Shown piece after piece: positions 40,450 to 49,180 of a DNA stretch of 64,000 nucleotides. Location: NCBI GenBank assembly GCA_905216025.1, contig CAJMSE010000010.1, positions 48,655-112,654 on the forward strand. Reading direction: 5' to 3'. The notes under the pieces were generated by a model. It had not been told where the DNA came from, did no database searches, and worked only from the letters and a program-made list of their open reading frames with translations. Origin of the DNA: an uncultured bacterium (GTDB taxonomy: Bacteria; Bacteroidota; Bacteroidia; Bacteroidales; Bacteroidaceae). The number at the start of each line of letters is the position of its first letter. Within the stretch, counting starts at the first letter, position 1. The position numbers and the translations under genes are program-made.

Positions 40450-41583
40450 ATGAAAAGAATGCTTATTGCCCTTCTCGCGGCACCGCTCCTGCTCCTCGGG
40501 TGCGGTGGCGGTGCCGCCCGCAAGGGCCTTTCCGGCGGCGATACCGTACGGTTCGCCCACGCCACGCTGCTGCAGCTCGTCAGCTGCGACGGCTATACCA
40601 TCGCCCGTCTTGCCGACCCGTGGAATGCTGGCAAGACCCTCCACACATACATCCTCGTACCCCGCGGCAGCGACATCCCGGCCGGCAGCCTTCCCGCCGG
40701 AGGCACCGTCGTCCGCACGCCGCTCACCCGCGCCGTGTCCTTCACCACCGTGCATGCCAACCTTGCGGCGGAGCTCGGCCGCAGCAGTGCCATCGCCGGC
40801 ATTGCCGACCTGAAGTATGTGAAGGTTCCCTATATCCTCGAGGGATGCCGCAGCGGCCGCATTGCCGATGTGGGCAGTTCTATGTCGCCCGACGTCGAGA
40901 AGATAATCGACCTATCGCCGGATGCCGTTCTGCTCTCTCCCTTCGAGAACAGCGGAGGCTACGGCCGCCTCGAGAAGACGGGCATACCCATCATCGAGTG
41001 TTCCGACTATATGGAACCCACCGCCCTCGGCCGTGCCGAGTGGATGCGGTTCTACGGTCTTCTCTTCGGTGCCGTGCGCGAGGCCGACTCCCTCTTCGCC
41101 GTCGTCGACAGCAGCTATGCTGCCCTCAAGACTATTGCCGCCCGCTCGCCGGAGCACCGCTCGGTGCTGATGGACAAGAAGACGGGCAGCGTGTGGTACG
41201 TGCCCGGCGGGCGCAGCACCATCGGCGCAATGCTGGCAGATGCCGGAGCCGTCTATCCCTTCGCCTCCGACACCCATGCGGGCAGTCTCTCCCTGCCTTT
41301 CGAGACCGTGCTCGACCGTGCCGGCGATGCCGACGTGTGGCTCTTCCGCTACAGTGCCGGCCAGCCAATGACTTACGATGCACTGCTCTCCGAGTTTCAC
41401 GGCTACGGCCGGATGCGCCCCTTCCGCGAGCGCCGCTGCTACGGATGCAACCTCGACGAGACGCGCTTCTTCGAGGAGACGCCTTTCCGTCCCGACCTCC
41501 TTTTAGCCGATTTCATACGTATAGCCAACCCCGGCGCAGGTCTGCCGGGCACTCTCCGCTACTATAAGGCGTTGGAAAAATAA
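40450..41583 (+). CDS. btuF: Cobalamin ABC transporter substrate-binding lipoprotein BtuF
   Basis: A 377-residue lipoprotein (lipobox LLLGC near residue 18) of the periplasmic-binding fold with the helical-backbone architecture. GIADLKYVKVPYILEGCRSG, IIDLSPDAVLLSPFENSGGY and IPIIECSDYMEPTALGRAEW are typical of BtuF/FecB proteins. It begins immediately after the stop of the BtuH-like gene and lies 9 bp before the permease gene. The riboswitch assigns cobalamin or a corrinoid as ligand rather than a siderophore. It delivers the ligand to BtuC. Confidence 0.9.
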   Translation: MKRMLIALLAAPLLLLGCGGGAARKGLSGGDTVRFAHATLLQLVSCDGYTIARLADPWNAGKTLHTYILVPRGSDIPAGSLPAGGTVVRTPLTRAVSFTTVHANLAAELGRSSAIAGIADLKYVKVPYILEGCRSGRIADVGSSMSPDVEKIIDLSPDAVLLSPFENSGGYGRLEKTGIPIIECSDYMEPTALGRAEWMRFYGLLFGAVREADSLFAVVDSSYAALKTIAARSPEHRSVLMDKKTGSVWYVPGGRSTIGAMLADAGAVYPFASDTHAGSLSLPFETVLDRAGDADVWLFRYSAGQPMTYDALLSEFHGYGRMRPFRERRCYGCNLDETRFFEETPFRPDLLLADFIRIANPGAGLPGTLRYYKALEK

Positions 41584-41592
41584 TATTGAGCA

Positions 41593-42606
41593 ATGCGCAG
41601 GGGAACGATATATTGCACAGTACTGCTTGCGGCGGCCTTGCTGCTGTTCATGGCCAATCTTGTCTTCGGAGCTGTCAGCATACCGGCCGGCGAGGTGCTG
41701 GCCATCCTTTCCGGCGGTGACGGCTGTCGTGAGTCGTGGCGCTTCATCGTCCTCGGGTCGCGGCTGCCCCAGGCTCTCACGGCCGCCCTCTCGGGCAGTG
41801 CCCTCGCCGTCAGCGGCCTTCTGCTCCAGACGGCGTTCCGCAATCCCCTTGCCGACCCGTCGGTGTTCGGCATCAGCAGCGGCGCCGGTCTCGGCGTGGC
41901 CCTCGTGATGCTCTTCTTCGGCGGCAGCATGGCCGTCGGCTCACTTTCGCTGACGGGCTTCGCCGCCGTTCTCGCCGCCGCCTTTGCCGGTGCCATGGCC
42001 GTCACGGCCGTCATCTTCATGTTCTCCACCATCGTGCGCAGCAGTGTGCTGCTGCTCATCATCGGCATCATGACGGGCTACCTCTCGTCGTCTGCCATCT
42101 CGCTTCTCAACTTCTTTGCCACCGAAGAGGGCGTCAAGTCATACCTCGTGTGGGGTATGGGCAACTTCGGCGGCGTCTCCATGGCCGACATGCCCCTGTT
42201 CGCCGCCGCCGTGCTTGCCGGTCTCGCCGCCTCGGCGCTGCTCGTCAAGCCGCTGAACCTCCTGCTCCTCGGCGACCGCTATGCCGCCAACCTCGGCGTG
42301 AGCATACGCCGCGTGCGCAACGGCCTGCTCGTCATCACGGGCCTGCTGACGGCTGTCGTCACGGCCTTCTGCGGCCCGGTGTCGTTCATCGGCCTTGCCG
42401 TGCCCCATATAGCGCGGCTTCTCACCGCCACCGACGACCACCGCATCCTCCTGCCCGCCACCATCCTCACCGGTGCCGTCACGGCCCTTGCCTGCAATGC
42501 CGTGTGCGTATTGCCTGCCGACGGCGGCATCATACCGCTCAACGCCGTCACCCCGATGGTGGGCGCACCCGTCGTCATCTACGTAATAATAAGGCTCCGC
42601 CACTGA
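41593..42606 (+). CDS. btuC: Cobalamin ABC transporter permease BtuC (FecCD family)
   Basis: A 337-residue inner-membrane permease with about nine or ten helices. Family motifs are LPQALTAALSGSALAVSGLL, QTAFRNPLADPSVFGISSGA and the late FCGPVSFIGLAVPHIARLL with the coupling helix. It works with BtuF and an ATPase (BtuD). No ATPase gene follows: transcription meets a hairpin and a repeat array, then priA. BtuD is presumably encoded elsewhere. Confidence 0.92.
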   Translation: MRRGTIYCTVLLAAALLLFMANLVFGAVSIPAGEVLAILSGGDGCRESWRFIVLGSRLPQALTAALSGSALAVSGLLLQTAFRNPLADPSVFGISSGAGLGVALVMLFFGGSMAVGSLSLTGFAAVLAAAFAGAMAVTAVIFMFSTIVRSSVLLLIIGIMTGYLSSSAISLLNFFATEEGVKSYLVWGMGNFGGVSMADMPLFAAAVLAGLAASALLVKPLNLLLLGDRYAANLGVSIRRVRNGLLVITGLLTAVVTAFCGPVSFIGLAVPHIARLLTATDDHRILLPATILTGAVTALACNAVCVLPADGGIIPLNAVTPMVGAPVVIYVIIRLRH

Positions 42607-42614
42607 GCGGAGCC
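42593..42614 (+). terminator. Hairpin at the btuC stop codon
   Basis: GGCTCCGC/GCGGAGCC stem with loop CACTGA containing the btuC TGA. There is no T-tract, so termination would be weak or factor-dependent. Confidence 0.4.
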
Positions 42615-42626
42615 ATTCCCGGATTT

Positions 42627-42736
42627 GTTACCTGCCACGCGTAACGGTGTTACCTGCCATGCGTAACGGTGTGACGTGCCACGGGTAACAGTGTGACGCG
42701 CCACGGGTAACACCGTTACGCGCGGCAGATAACAAG
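42627..42736 (-). repeat. Array of five 22-bp quasi-palindromic units (array 2)
   Basis: Five contiguous 22-bp units at 42627, 42649, 42671, 42693 and 42715. They follow the pattern G(T)TAC-N12-GTAAC with a central TGCCAC or its variants. Reverse-complemented, the array and its flank align with array 1 at 26751-26860, including the shared edge GGTAACAAATCCGGGA (array 1: CGTAACAATCCCGGGA). Confidence 0.9.
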
Positions 42737-42788
42737 TTCGTAATCACATTTTCCTCTCCAAACCATCTGTTCTTCGGACGTATTTTAT

Positions 42789-42796
42789 TACCTTTG
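42789..42796 (+). promoter_or_regulatory. -7 promoter box of priA
   Basis: TACCTTTG, 27 bp upstream of the chosen ATG. Confidence 0.55.
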
Positions 42797-42823
42797 GGGC
42801 ATGAAACAGGAACGAGAAAACCG

Positions 42824-45124
42824 ATGAACCGCTTTGCAGATATAGTATTGCCGCTGCCGCTTGGCGGCGTGTTTACCTATTCCGTGCCCGAGGCGCTGCT
42901 GCCGCAGGTGCGCTTCGGCGTGCGTGTTGCCGTGCCCTTCGGGCGCAGCAAGACATACGTCGGGGTGGTGGTTCGGGTGCACGGCGACGAGCCGCAGGGA
43001 TATCGGGTGAAGCCGGTTGCCGCCCTTGCCGACGCCGCTGCGCCGGGAATCATGCCCGCCCCCGTCATCACGGAGAACCAATACCGGCTGTGGCAGTGGA
43101 TTGCCGACTACTATATGGCGCCCGTGGGCGAAGTATACAAGGCCGCGTTGCCCTCCGGGCTGAAGGCCGAGGAGGGCTACCGCCCGCGCACCGAGCTGTG
43201 CATCAGGCTCACCGGCGCGTTCAGCAGCGGCCGCGCGCTGCATCTCGCCTTCGGCATGCTCGCACGGGCAGACAGGCAGCGCCGCGCACTGACAGGCTAT
43301 CTTGAACTGGCGGGAGTGGCCGGCGGCGACGACGACAGCCCCGTGGAGGTGAAGGAGGAGGTGACGCGCGAGGAACTGATGAACTCGGCGCATGTGGACA
43401 CCGTGGCCATCGCCAACCTCGTGAAGCGCGGCGTGCTCGAGACCTACACCCGCGAGGTGGGCCGCCTGGGCTGCGGCGGCGAGCCGGAACCGAAGAACCT
43501 CAAACCGCTGAGCGCCGCGCAGCAGACGGCTTACAACGCCATCCTCTTCTCGTTCCTCGGCAAGGACGTCACACTGCTGCACGGGGTGACCTCGAGCGGC
43601 AAGACAGAGATATACATGCACCTCATACAGCGCGAGATAGACAGAGGCCGTCAGGTGCTCTACCTGCTGCCCGAGATAGCGCTGACGGTGCAGATGATGG
43701 ACCGCCTGCGCCGCGTGTTCGGAGGCCGCCTCGGCATCTACCACTCGAAATACTCCGATGCCGAGCGCGTCGAGATATGGCGCAAGCAGCTCTCCGCCGC
43801 ACCCTACGACATCATTCTCGGTGCCCGCTCGGCGGTGCTGCTGCCCTACACACGCCTCGGTCTCGTCATCGTCGACGAGGAGCACGAGGGCAGCTACAAG
43901 CAGCAGGACCCCGCCCCGCGGTATCATGCCCGCAGTGCGGCCATCATGCTGGCCCGCATGTACGGCGCGAAGACCCTGCTCGGCACGGCCACGCCCTCGA
44001 TGGAGACATGGCACAACGCCACCGCCGCGGGCAAGTACGGCCTCGTGCAGCTCACCGAGCGCTATACGGGCGTGGAGCTTCCGGAGATTCAGGTGGCCGA
44101 CGTCAAGGACCTGCGCCACCGCAAGATGATGCGCGGCCCGTTCTCGCCGCTGCTCCTTGCCCGGGTGCGCGAGGCTCTCGAAAGCGGCGGGCAGGCCATA
44201 CTGTTCCAGAACCGGCGCGGCTTCGCCCCGATGATAGAGTGCCGGAAGTGCGGTTGGGTGCCGCGCTGCGAGCACTGCGACGTGAGCCTGACGCTGCACC
44301 GGAGCATGAACAGCCTGACGTGCCACTACTGCGGGACGTCGTACAAGGTGCCGCAGGAGTGCCCGGCGTGCGGCAGCCGCGAACTGAGCACGCGCGGCTA
44401 CGGCACGGAGAAGATAGAGGAGACCGTGCGCGACATATTCCCCGAGGCACGCGTGGCCCGCATGGACCTCGACACCACGCGCACGCGCAACGCCTACAGC
44501 CGCATCATCGGCGACTTCGCCGCGGGCCGCACCGACATACTCATCGGCACGCAGATGATCAGCAAGGGACTCGACTTCGGACGCGTAAGCGTGGTGGGCA
44601 TCCTCGACGCCGACTCGATGATGAACTATCCCGACTTCCGCGCATACGAACAGGCCTACACGATGATGGCACAGGTGAGCGGACGCGCCGGAAGGCGCGG
44701 CAGCCGCGGACTCGTGGTGCTCCAGACGTCGAGCCCCGACGCTCCGCTGATAGGGCAGGTGGTGCGCGGCGACTACACGGCATTCTACCGCGACCTCGCC
44801 GCCGAGCGCAGCGCTTTCCGCTATCCGCCTTTCTGCCACCTTATATATATATATATGCGTCACCGCAACGACGACGTCGTGGAGAGTGCGGCACTCGAGA
44901 TGGGCAGCCGCCTGCGCGCCTGGTTCGGCAGCCGCGTGCTCGGTCCGGACAAGCCGTCGGTGGCCCGGGTGAAGACGATGAACATACGCAAGATAGTGCT
45001 GAAGCTCGAGAACGGCATCGACATGCCGAAGGTGCGCCTCTATCTGAGGCGGGCCGGGCAGGCCGTGATGGGGGGAAAGCGCAACGCTTCGCTGCAGATA
45101 TACTTCGATGTAGACCCGGTATAA
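42824..45124 (+). CDS. priA: Primosomal protein N' (replication restart helicase PriA)
   Basis: About 766 residues. The N-terminal DNA-binding domain begins MNRFADIVLPLPLGGVFTYS. Helicase motifs: Walker A HGVTSSGKTEIYMH (about 253-266), DEEH box IVDEEHEGSYKQ, and motif III LLGTATPSMETW. An inserted zinc-binding region has eight Cys in CRKCGWVPRCEHC and CHYCGTSYKVPQECPACG (about 472-522). The C-terminal motor half has QMISKGLDFGRVSVVGI and MAQVSGRAGR. It restarts stalled replication forks. The frame is open from 42794 (TTG); ATG 42824 is the normal start. Confidence 0.96.
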   Translation: MNRFADIVLPLPLGGVFTYSVPEALLPQVRFGVRVAVPFGRSKTYVGVVVRVHGDEPQGYRVKPVAALADAAAPGIMPAPVITENQYRLWQWIADYYMAPVGEVYKAALPSGLKAEEGYRPRTELCIRLTGAFSSGRALHLAFGMLARADRQRRALTGYLELAGVAGGDDDSPVEVKEEVTREELMNSAHVDTVAIANLVKRGVLETYTREVGRLGCGGEPEPKNLKPLSAAQQTAYNAILFSFLGKDVTLLHGVTSSGKTEIYMHLIQREIDRGRQVLYLLPEIALTVQMMDRLRRVFGGRLGIYHSKYSDAERVEIWRKQLSAAPYDIILGARSAVLLPYTRLGLVIVDEEHEGSYKQQDPAPRYHARSAAIMLARMYGAKTLLGTATPSMETWHNATAAGKYGLVQLTERYTGVELPEIQVADVKDLRHRKMMRGPFSPLLLARVREALESGGQAILFQNRRGFAPMIECRKCGWVPRCEHCDVSLTLHRSMNSLTCHYCGTSYKVPQECPACGSRELSTRGYGTEKIEETVRDIFPEARVARMDLDTTRTRNAYSRIIGDFAAGRTDILIGTQMISKGLDFGRVSVVGILDADSMMNYPDFRAYEQAYTMMAQVSGRAGRRGSRGLVVLQTSSPDAPLIGQVVRGDYTAFYRDLAAERSAFRYPPFCHLIYIYMRHRNDDVVESAALEMGSRLRAWFGSRVLGPDKPSVARVKTMNIRKIVLKLENGIDMPKVRLYLRRAGQAVMGGKRNASLQIYFDVDPV

Positions 45125-45212
45125 ACGCGAAGACGCAAAGGCGCGAAGAGATTACGGCTTGCTGCTTATTCCGCAGCAATTGGCTCTTCGCGCCTTTGCG
45201 CTTTCGCGTTTA
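45122..45212. repeat. 29-bp inverted repeat beginning at the priA stop codon
   Basis: Arms 45122-45150 and 45184-45212 are reverse complements with one mismatch. Each arm is three tandem 8-mers of the form (A/G)CGC(G/A)AAG plus flanks. The left arm includes the priA TAA, and the right arm ends just before the convergent FadL gene; it probably terminates both. Confidence 0.9.
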
Positions 45213-45234
45213 CCCTTTATGAGGCCGGGAGGGG

Positions 45235-46743
45235 CTACAGCGTGAGGTCTACTCCGAGACCGATCACGCGGTTTGTTCTGGTGAACGAGTTTGTCGTCAC
45301 GGCAGGAGCCGTGCCCGACGTCATGTCGTAGTCGTCGTAGAGGGTCTGGAACCAGGCGGCGTTGACCTTCACCTTGTCAGACACCTTCACGCCGATGCCT
45401 AAGCCGTAGCTCCATGAGCTGACGTTGAAGCTGATGTCGTTCATGCCCGCATCCTTCAGCGCGTATGCCGTGCGCTGTGCTCCTGCGCTCACCTGCACGC
45501 TCTTGCAGATGTCGTATTCCGCTCCGAAGAGATACTCGTTGCTGTCGCCGAGCATGTCTTTCGTAAACTGCTTGGTGTCTACGTCGAAGTAGTGATGCCA
45601 TCCGGCACTCACGCGCAGGCTCGGCAGCAGCTCGTACTGGGCACCCACGGTGAGCAGTGCGGGCGAGTCTTCAGCCACCTTTCCGCCGTCGGCATACTTG
45701 TCGAGCATGGCTATGTTCTTGGCGCTTGCGCTGTTGGCCGACTTGTTCTTGAGGCGCATGCGCGTCTTGAACTCATACTTTGCCGCGAGGTTGAGCCGTC
45801 CGGCCTTGTAGTCAACGCCGATGATGGGAGCCACGCCCCATCCCGTCTGGTCGCAGTTGAGCTCTATATCCTGTGTCGCGGCAGACAGCATGCCCGTGCT
45901 TGCGGCAGCCTGTTTCAGTCCTTCCGCAGCCTGGGCGTTGCCCATTCCTTCCATCATTCCCGCATATTGCAGCAGCTGCGACGTGAGGTTGCCGAAGTGC
46001 TCGGTGGCCGATACCATGCTCTTCGCGTCGTTGTCTATATGCTCCACTCTGATGTTCTTCACGTAACCGTAGTAGTTTGCCGTGCCGTAGAGCAGGCGCA
46101 GACCGCCGTATACGCTGAGGTTGTCCGTCATCTTGTATGCTGCTCCGAGCGTGAATCCGTAGTAATACTGGCGTCCGCGCATATAGGAGTCGTAGCTGTA
46201 GCCGTTTCCCATGGTATGGCCGGCCATGCCGGGGATGCCCAGTTGTCCGAGGGTGGTGTACAGGCCGTTCACCGCATCCTTGCTTGTCGTCACGCCGGCG
46301 ACAACCTGCTCGAACGAGCCGAGGCCGCCGTCGAACTCACACTTGCCGCCGCCGCCGGTGATGGCTGCGCCGAACTGGAAGCTCCAGCGGCCCTTGTTGT
46401 ATGCCGCCTGCACCGACGGGATGATGGGAGCGTCGGCCTCTCCCTCATATTCGTGCACGCTGTTGCCCGGTGCCTTGGCGTTGAAGGGGAAGAGGGGGAA
46501 ACCCGTCTTCACCGTTCTTGTCTGGTGGGCGCTCTGCAGGTTCAGCGAGATATAGAGGCCGTCGCCGAGGAATATCACGCCCGCGGGGTTGCTGTATACT
46601 CCGTCGATGCCTATGGCGGCGTCGCGTGCGGGGTTGCGGAGGAAGGCCACGTTCTGGTTGGTGTTCGTCAGCAGGCCTCCTGCCATTGTCGTCTGGGTTG
46701 CTGCCATCATTGTGACGGCAAAGGCAATTTTTAACGTTTTCAT
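45235..46743 (-). CDS. Outer membrane porin of the OmpP1/FadL/TodX family
   Basis: A 502-residue outer-membrane beta-barrel protein with signal peptide (LKIAFAVTMMAATQTTMA). The N-terminal plug segment is family-typical: GGLLTNTNQNVAFLRNPARD then AAIGIDGVYSNPAGVIFL (an NPAG motif). The rest is amphipathic strands rich in Tyr and Gly, ending RTNRVIGLGVDLTL, a C-terminal strand suited to BAM recognition. FadL-family channels import hydrophobic compounds such as long-chain fatty acids. The exact ligand is unknown; the fatty-acyl-CoA ligase at 26976 would be a plausible partner for fatty acids. Confidence 0.88.
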   Translation of the reverse strand: MKTLKIAFAVTMMAATQTTMAGGLLTNTNQNVAFLRNPARDAAIGIDGVYSNPAGVIFLGDGLYISLNLQSAHQTRTVKTGFPLFPFNAKAPGNSVHEYEGEADAPIIPSVQAAYNKGRWSFQFGAAITGGGGKCEFDGGLGSFEQVVAGVTTSKDAVNGLYTTLGQLGIPGMAGHTMGNGYSYDSYMRGRQYYYGFTLGAAYKMTDNLSVYGGLRLLYGTANYYGYVKNIRVEHIDNDAKSMVSATEHFGNLTSQLLQYAGMMEGMGNAQAAEGLKQAAASTGMLSAATQDIELNCDQTGWGVAPIIGVDYKAGRLNLAAKYEFKTRMRLKNKSANSASAKNIAMLDKYADGGKVAEDSPALLTVGAQYELLPSLRVSAGWHHYFDVDTKQFTKDMLGDSNEYLFGAEYDICKSVQVSAGAQRTAYALKDAGMNDISFNVSSWSYGLGIGVKVSDKVKVNAAWFQTLYDDYDMTSGTAPAVTTNSFTRTNRVIGLGVDLTL

Positions 46744-46769
46744 GCTAAATTTGTTTTAAAAATTGGTTG

Positions 46770-46777
46770 CAAAGGTA
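46770..46777 (-). promoter_or_regulatory. -7 promoter box of the FadL-family gene
   Basis: TACCTTTG on the minus strand, 26 bp upstream of the ATG. Confidence 0.55.
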
Positions 46778-46884
46778 ACAAAGTTGTCCTAAATTTCCAT
46801 TAATAAGCCTACAACGTTAACCTTAATTAACACTAAACAGGCCGCAAAAGGCAATTGCGCGGTGGCTTTTTCATTTTTTTTATT

Positions 46885-46892
46885 TAACTTCG
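46885..46892 (+). promoter_or_regulatory. Probable -7 promoter box of the 7TM-HD gene
   Basis: TAACTTCG, one mismatch from TAnnTTTG; the transcript would start near the beginning of the 22-bp leader repeats. Confidence 0.4.
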
Positions 46893-46899
46893 CAACGTA

Positions 46900-46965
46900 T
46901 TAATAGACATAAGGCAATTTATTAATAGGCATAAAGCGACAGGTTAATAGATATAAAGCGACAGA
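46900..46965 (+). repeat. Three 22-bp tandem repeats in the leader of the 7TM-HD gene
   Basis: Units 46900-46921, 46922-46943 and 46944-46965 share TTAATAG(A/G)(C/T)ATAA and, in the last two, AGCGACAG. The last unit ends 2 bp before the start codon. Confidence 0.85.
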
Positions 46966-46967
46966 CT

Positions 46968-49019
46968 ATGAGCAGTTTCAACATTAAGGACGACCTGACG
47001 TGGCGCAGCTTCCTGACGAGGGCGGCCATCATCATCGGTTCGGTGATATTGATAGTTTGGTTCATGCCTGGCGAGACCCATGGCAACTTTCATGCCGAGC
47101 AGGGCAAGCCGTGGCGCTATGGCGACCTGACGGCACCGTTCGACTTCCCCATCTACAAGTCGGAGAAGACCATCAAGCACGAGCGCGACAGCATGATGAG
47201 GCTCTACGAACCGTACTACAACGCCAACGCCGAGGTGGAGGGACGGCAGGTGCGCAAGTTCGTGGCAGACCACCGCGACGGGCTTCCCGGCCTGTCTGAC
47301 GACTACATCAGCATCATAGCGAACAGGCTGCACCGGATTTATCAGAACGGCATCATGAACTCGGCCGACTACGCGAAGCTCAGTGCCGACACGTCGCGGA
47401 TGATACGCATCGTGGTCGGGAAGAACGCCATAAGCACCGCCATCACCAGCATTTACTCGGAAAAAGCGGCATACGAGCAGCTCTTCCTCGACGAGGCGCT
47501 TGCCAGTCACCGGCAGGCGCTGCAGAAATGCAACCTCAACGACTATATCGTGCCTAACCTGATATTCGACAAGGAGCGCAGCGACGCCAGCCTCGACGAC
47601 CTGCTCAACACCATACCGCTGGCCAGCGGCGTGGTGCAGAAGGGGCAGAAGATAATAGGGCGGGGCGACATCGTCGACGAAAAGGTATACCGCATACTCG
47701 AGTCGTTCCGCTTGGAGAGCGACAAGCGCGACCGCAACACCACGCAGATGAGGCTCACCATGATGGGCGAGACCATCTATGCGGCACTCTTCCTCATCTG
47801 TTTCACCACGTATCTGACGCTGTTCCGCAAAGACTACTTCGAGAAACCGCGGAGCATCGCCATGCTCTACTCGCTGATAGTGTTCTTCGTTGCGGTGACA
47901 GCGCTTATGGTAAGGAACAACATCGGGCACGTCTACATCCTGCCATATGCCATGGTGGCCGTCTTCGTGCGCGTGTTCATGGACTCGCGCACGGCCTTCA
48001 TCACCCACTTCACGATGGTGATGATATGCGCCTGCATGCTGCAATACCAGTTTGAGTTCGTGGTGGTGCAGTCCATGGCGGGACTCGCCGCCATCTATTC
48101 GCTCCGCGAACTGGAATACCGCTCGCAGCTCTTCAAGACGGCGCTGATAGTCTCCGCCGTCAGCATGGCCGTCAACGCGGCCTTCGACCTCATACGCGCC
48201 ACCACGTGGAACGACTTTGACATGAGCACGTACAACTACATAATAATAAACGGCGTGCTGCTCCTCTTCGCCTATCCGTCGCTCTATCTGATGGAAAAGC
48301 TGTTCGGATTCATCTCCGACATCACGCTGATAGAACTGTCGAACACAAACAACAACCTGCTCAGGCGCATGAGCGAGGTGGCGCCGGGCACGTTCCAGCA
48401 CTCCATCATGGTGGGCAACCTGGCCGCGGCGGTGGCAAACAAGATCGGCGCGAAGAGCCAGCTCGTGCGCACGGGCGCCCTCTACCACGACATAGGGAAG
48501 ATGACAAACCCGGTATACTTCACCGAGAACCAGTCGACGGTGAACCCGCACGAGAGCATGTCGTACATAGACAGTGCGCAGACAATTATCAGCCATGTCA
48601 CCGAGGGCCTCAAACTGGCCGAGCGCAACAACCTCCCGGCAGTGATAAAGGAGTTCATCAGCACCCATCACGGGCAGGGCAAGACAAAGTTTTTCTACGT
48701 CAAATACAAGAACGAGCACCCCGACGAGTATATCGACGAGCTGCTCTTCACATACCCCGGGCCAAACCCCTTCACCCGCGAACAGGCCATACTGATGATG
48801 GCCGACACGGTGGAGGCCGCCTCGCGGTCGCTTCCCGACTATACAGAGAAGTCGATACGCGACCTCGTCAACAGGCTCGTCGACGGGCAGCTGGCCGACG
48901 GATACTTCCGCGAGTGCCCCATAACGTTCCGCGATATAGCGTATGCCAAGACCGTGATGATAGACAAACTCAAGACGATGTACCACACGAGGGTGAGCTA
49001 TCCGAAGCCCGAGGCATGA
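46968..49019 (+). CDS. Seven-transmembrane HD-domain phosphohydrolase (PgpH-like)
   Basis: A 683-residue protein: one N-terminal helix (about 17-33), a periplasmic 7TMR-HDED-type domain (about 40-265), a block of seven transmembrane helices (about 270-450), and a cytoplasmic HD domain. The HD domain has HSIMVGNLAAAVANKIGAKS, LYHDIGKMTNP (His-Asp) and STHHGQGKTKFFY. The layout matches PgpH of Gram-positives, a membrane c-di-AMP phosphodiesterase; in Bacteroidota this family is the likely c-di-AMP hydrolase. Enzymatic specificity is inferred. Transcribed from its own promoter; gltX follows with a separate promoter. Confidence 0.9.
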   Translation: MSSFNIKDDLTWRSFLTRAAIIIGSVILIVWFMPGETHGNFHAEQGKPWRYGDLTAPFDFPIYKSEKTIKHERDSMMRLYEPYYNANAEVEGRQVRKFVADHRDGLPGLSDDYISIIANRLHRIYQNGIMNSADYAKLSADTSRMIRIVVGKNAISTAITSIYSEKAAYEQLFLDEALASHRQALQKCNLNDYIVPNLIFDKERSDASLDDLLNTIPLASGVVQKGQKIIGRGDIVDEKVYRILESFRLESDKRDRNTTQMRLTMMGETIYAALFLICFTTYLTLFRKDYFEKPRSIAMLYSLIVFFVAVTALMVRNNIGHVYILPYAMVAVFVRVFMDSRTAFITHFTMVMICACMLQYQFEFVVVQSMAGLAAIYSLRELEYRSQLFKTALIVSAVSMAVNAAFDLIRATTWNDFDMSTYNYIIINGVLLLFAYPSLYLMEKLFGFISDITLIELSNTNNNLLRRMSEVAPGTFQHSIMVGNLAAAVANKIGAKSQLVRTGALYHDIGKMTNPVYFTENQSTVNPHESMSYIDSAQTIISHVTEGLKLAERNNLPAVIKEFISTHHGQGKTKFFYVKYKNEHPDEYIDELLFTYPGPNPFTREQAILMMADTVEAASRSLPDYTEKSIRDLVNRLVDGQLADGYFRECPITFRDIAYAKTVMIDKLKTMYHTRVSYPKPEA

Positions 49020-49136
49020 CCGTCTGCAAGCCAAGGCATGAGGGCGAAGAGGCCCCGGAACCGCCGCCGGCAGCATTAAAACACCGTGCGGCAGGCGAAA
49101 AAGCGTGAAAAAGGGGGCGAAATGAAAAAAAATATG

Positions 49137-49144
49137 TAATTTTG
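49137..49144 (+). promoter_or_regulatory. -7 promoter box of gltX
   Basis: TAATTTTG, 36 bp upstream of the chosen ATG at 49181; supports the shorter start. Confidence 0.55.
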
Positions 49145-49180
49145 CAAAAAATATTTGCTTATATTTTAAGGAAATACAAA

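Noticed and set aside
42788..44863. A 691-codon minus-strand frame opposite priA.
   Set aside because: PriA on the plus strand has all helicase and zinc motifs; the antisense frame is His/Ala/Arg-rich low-information sequence.
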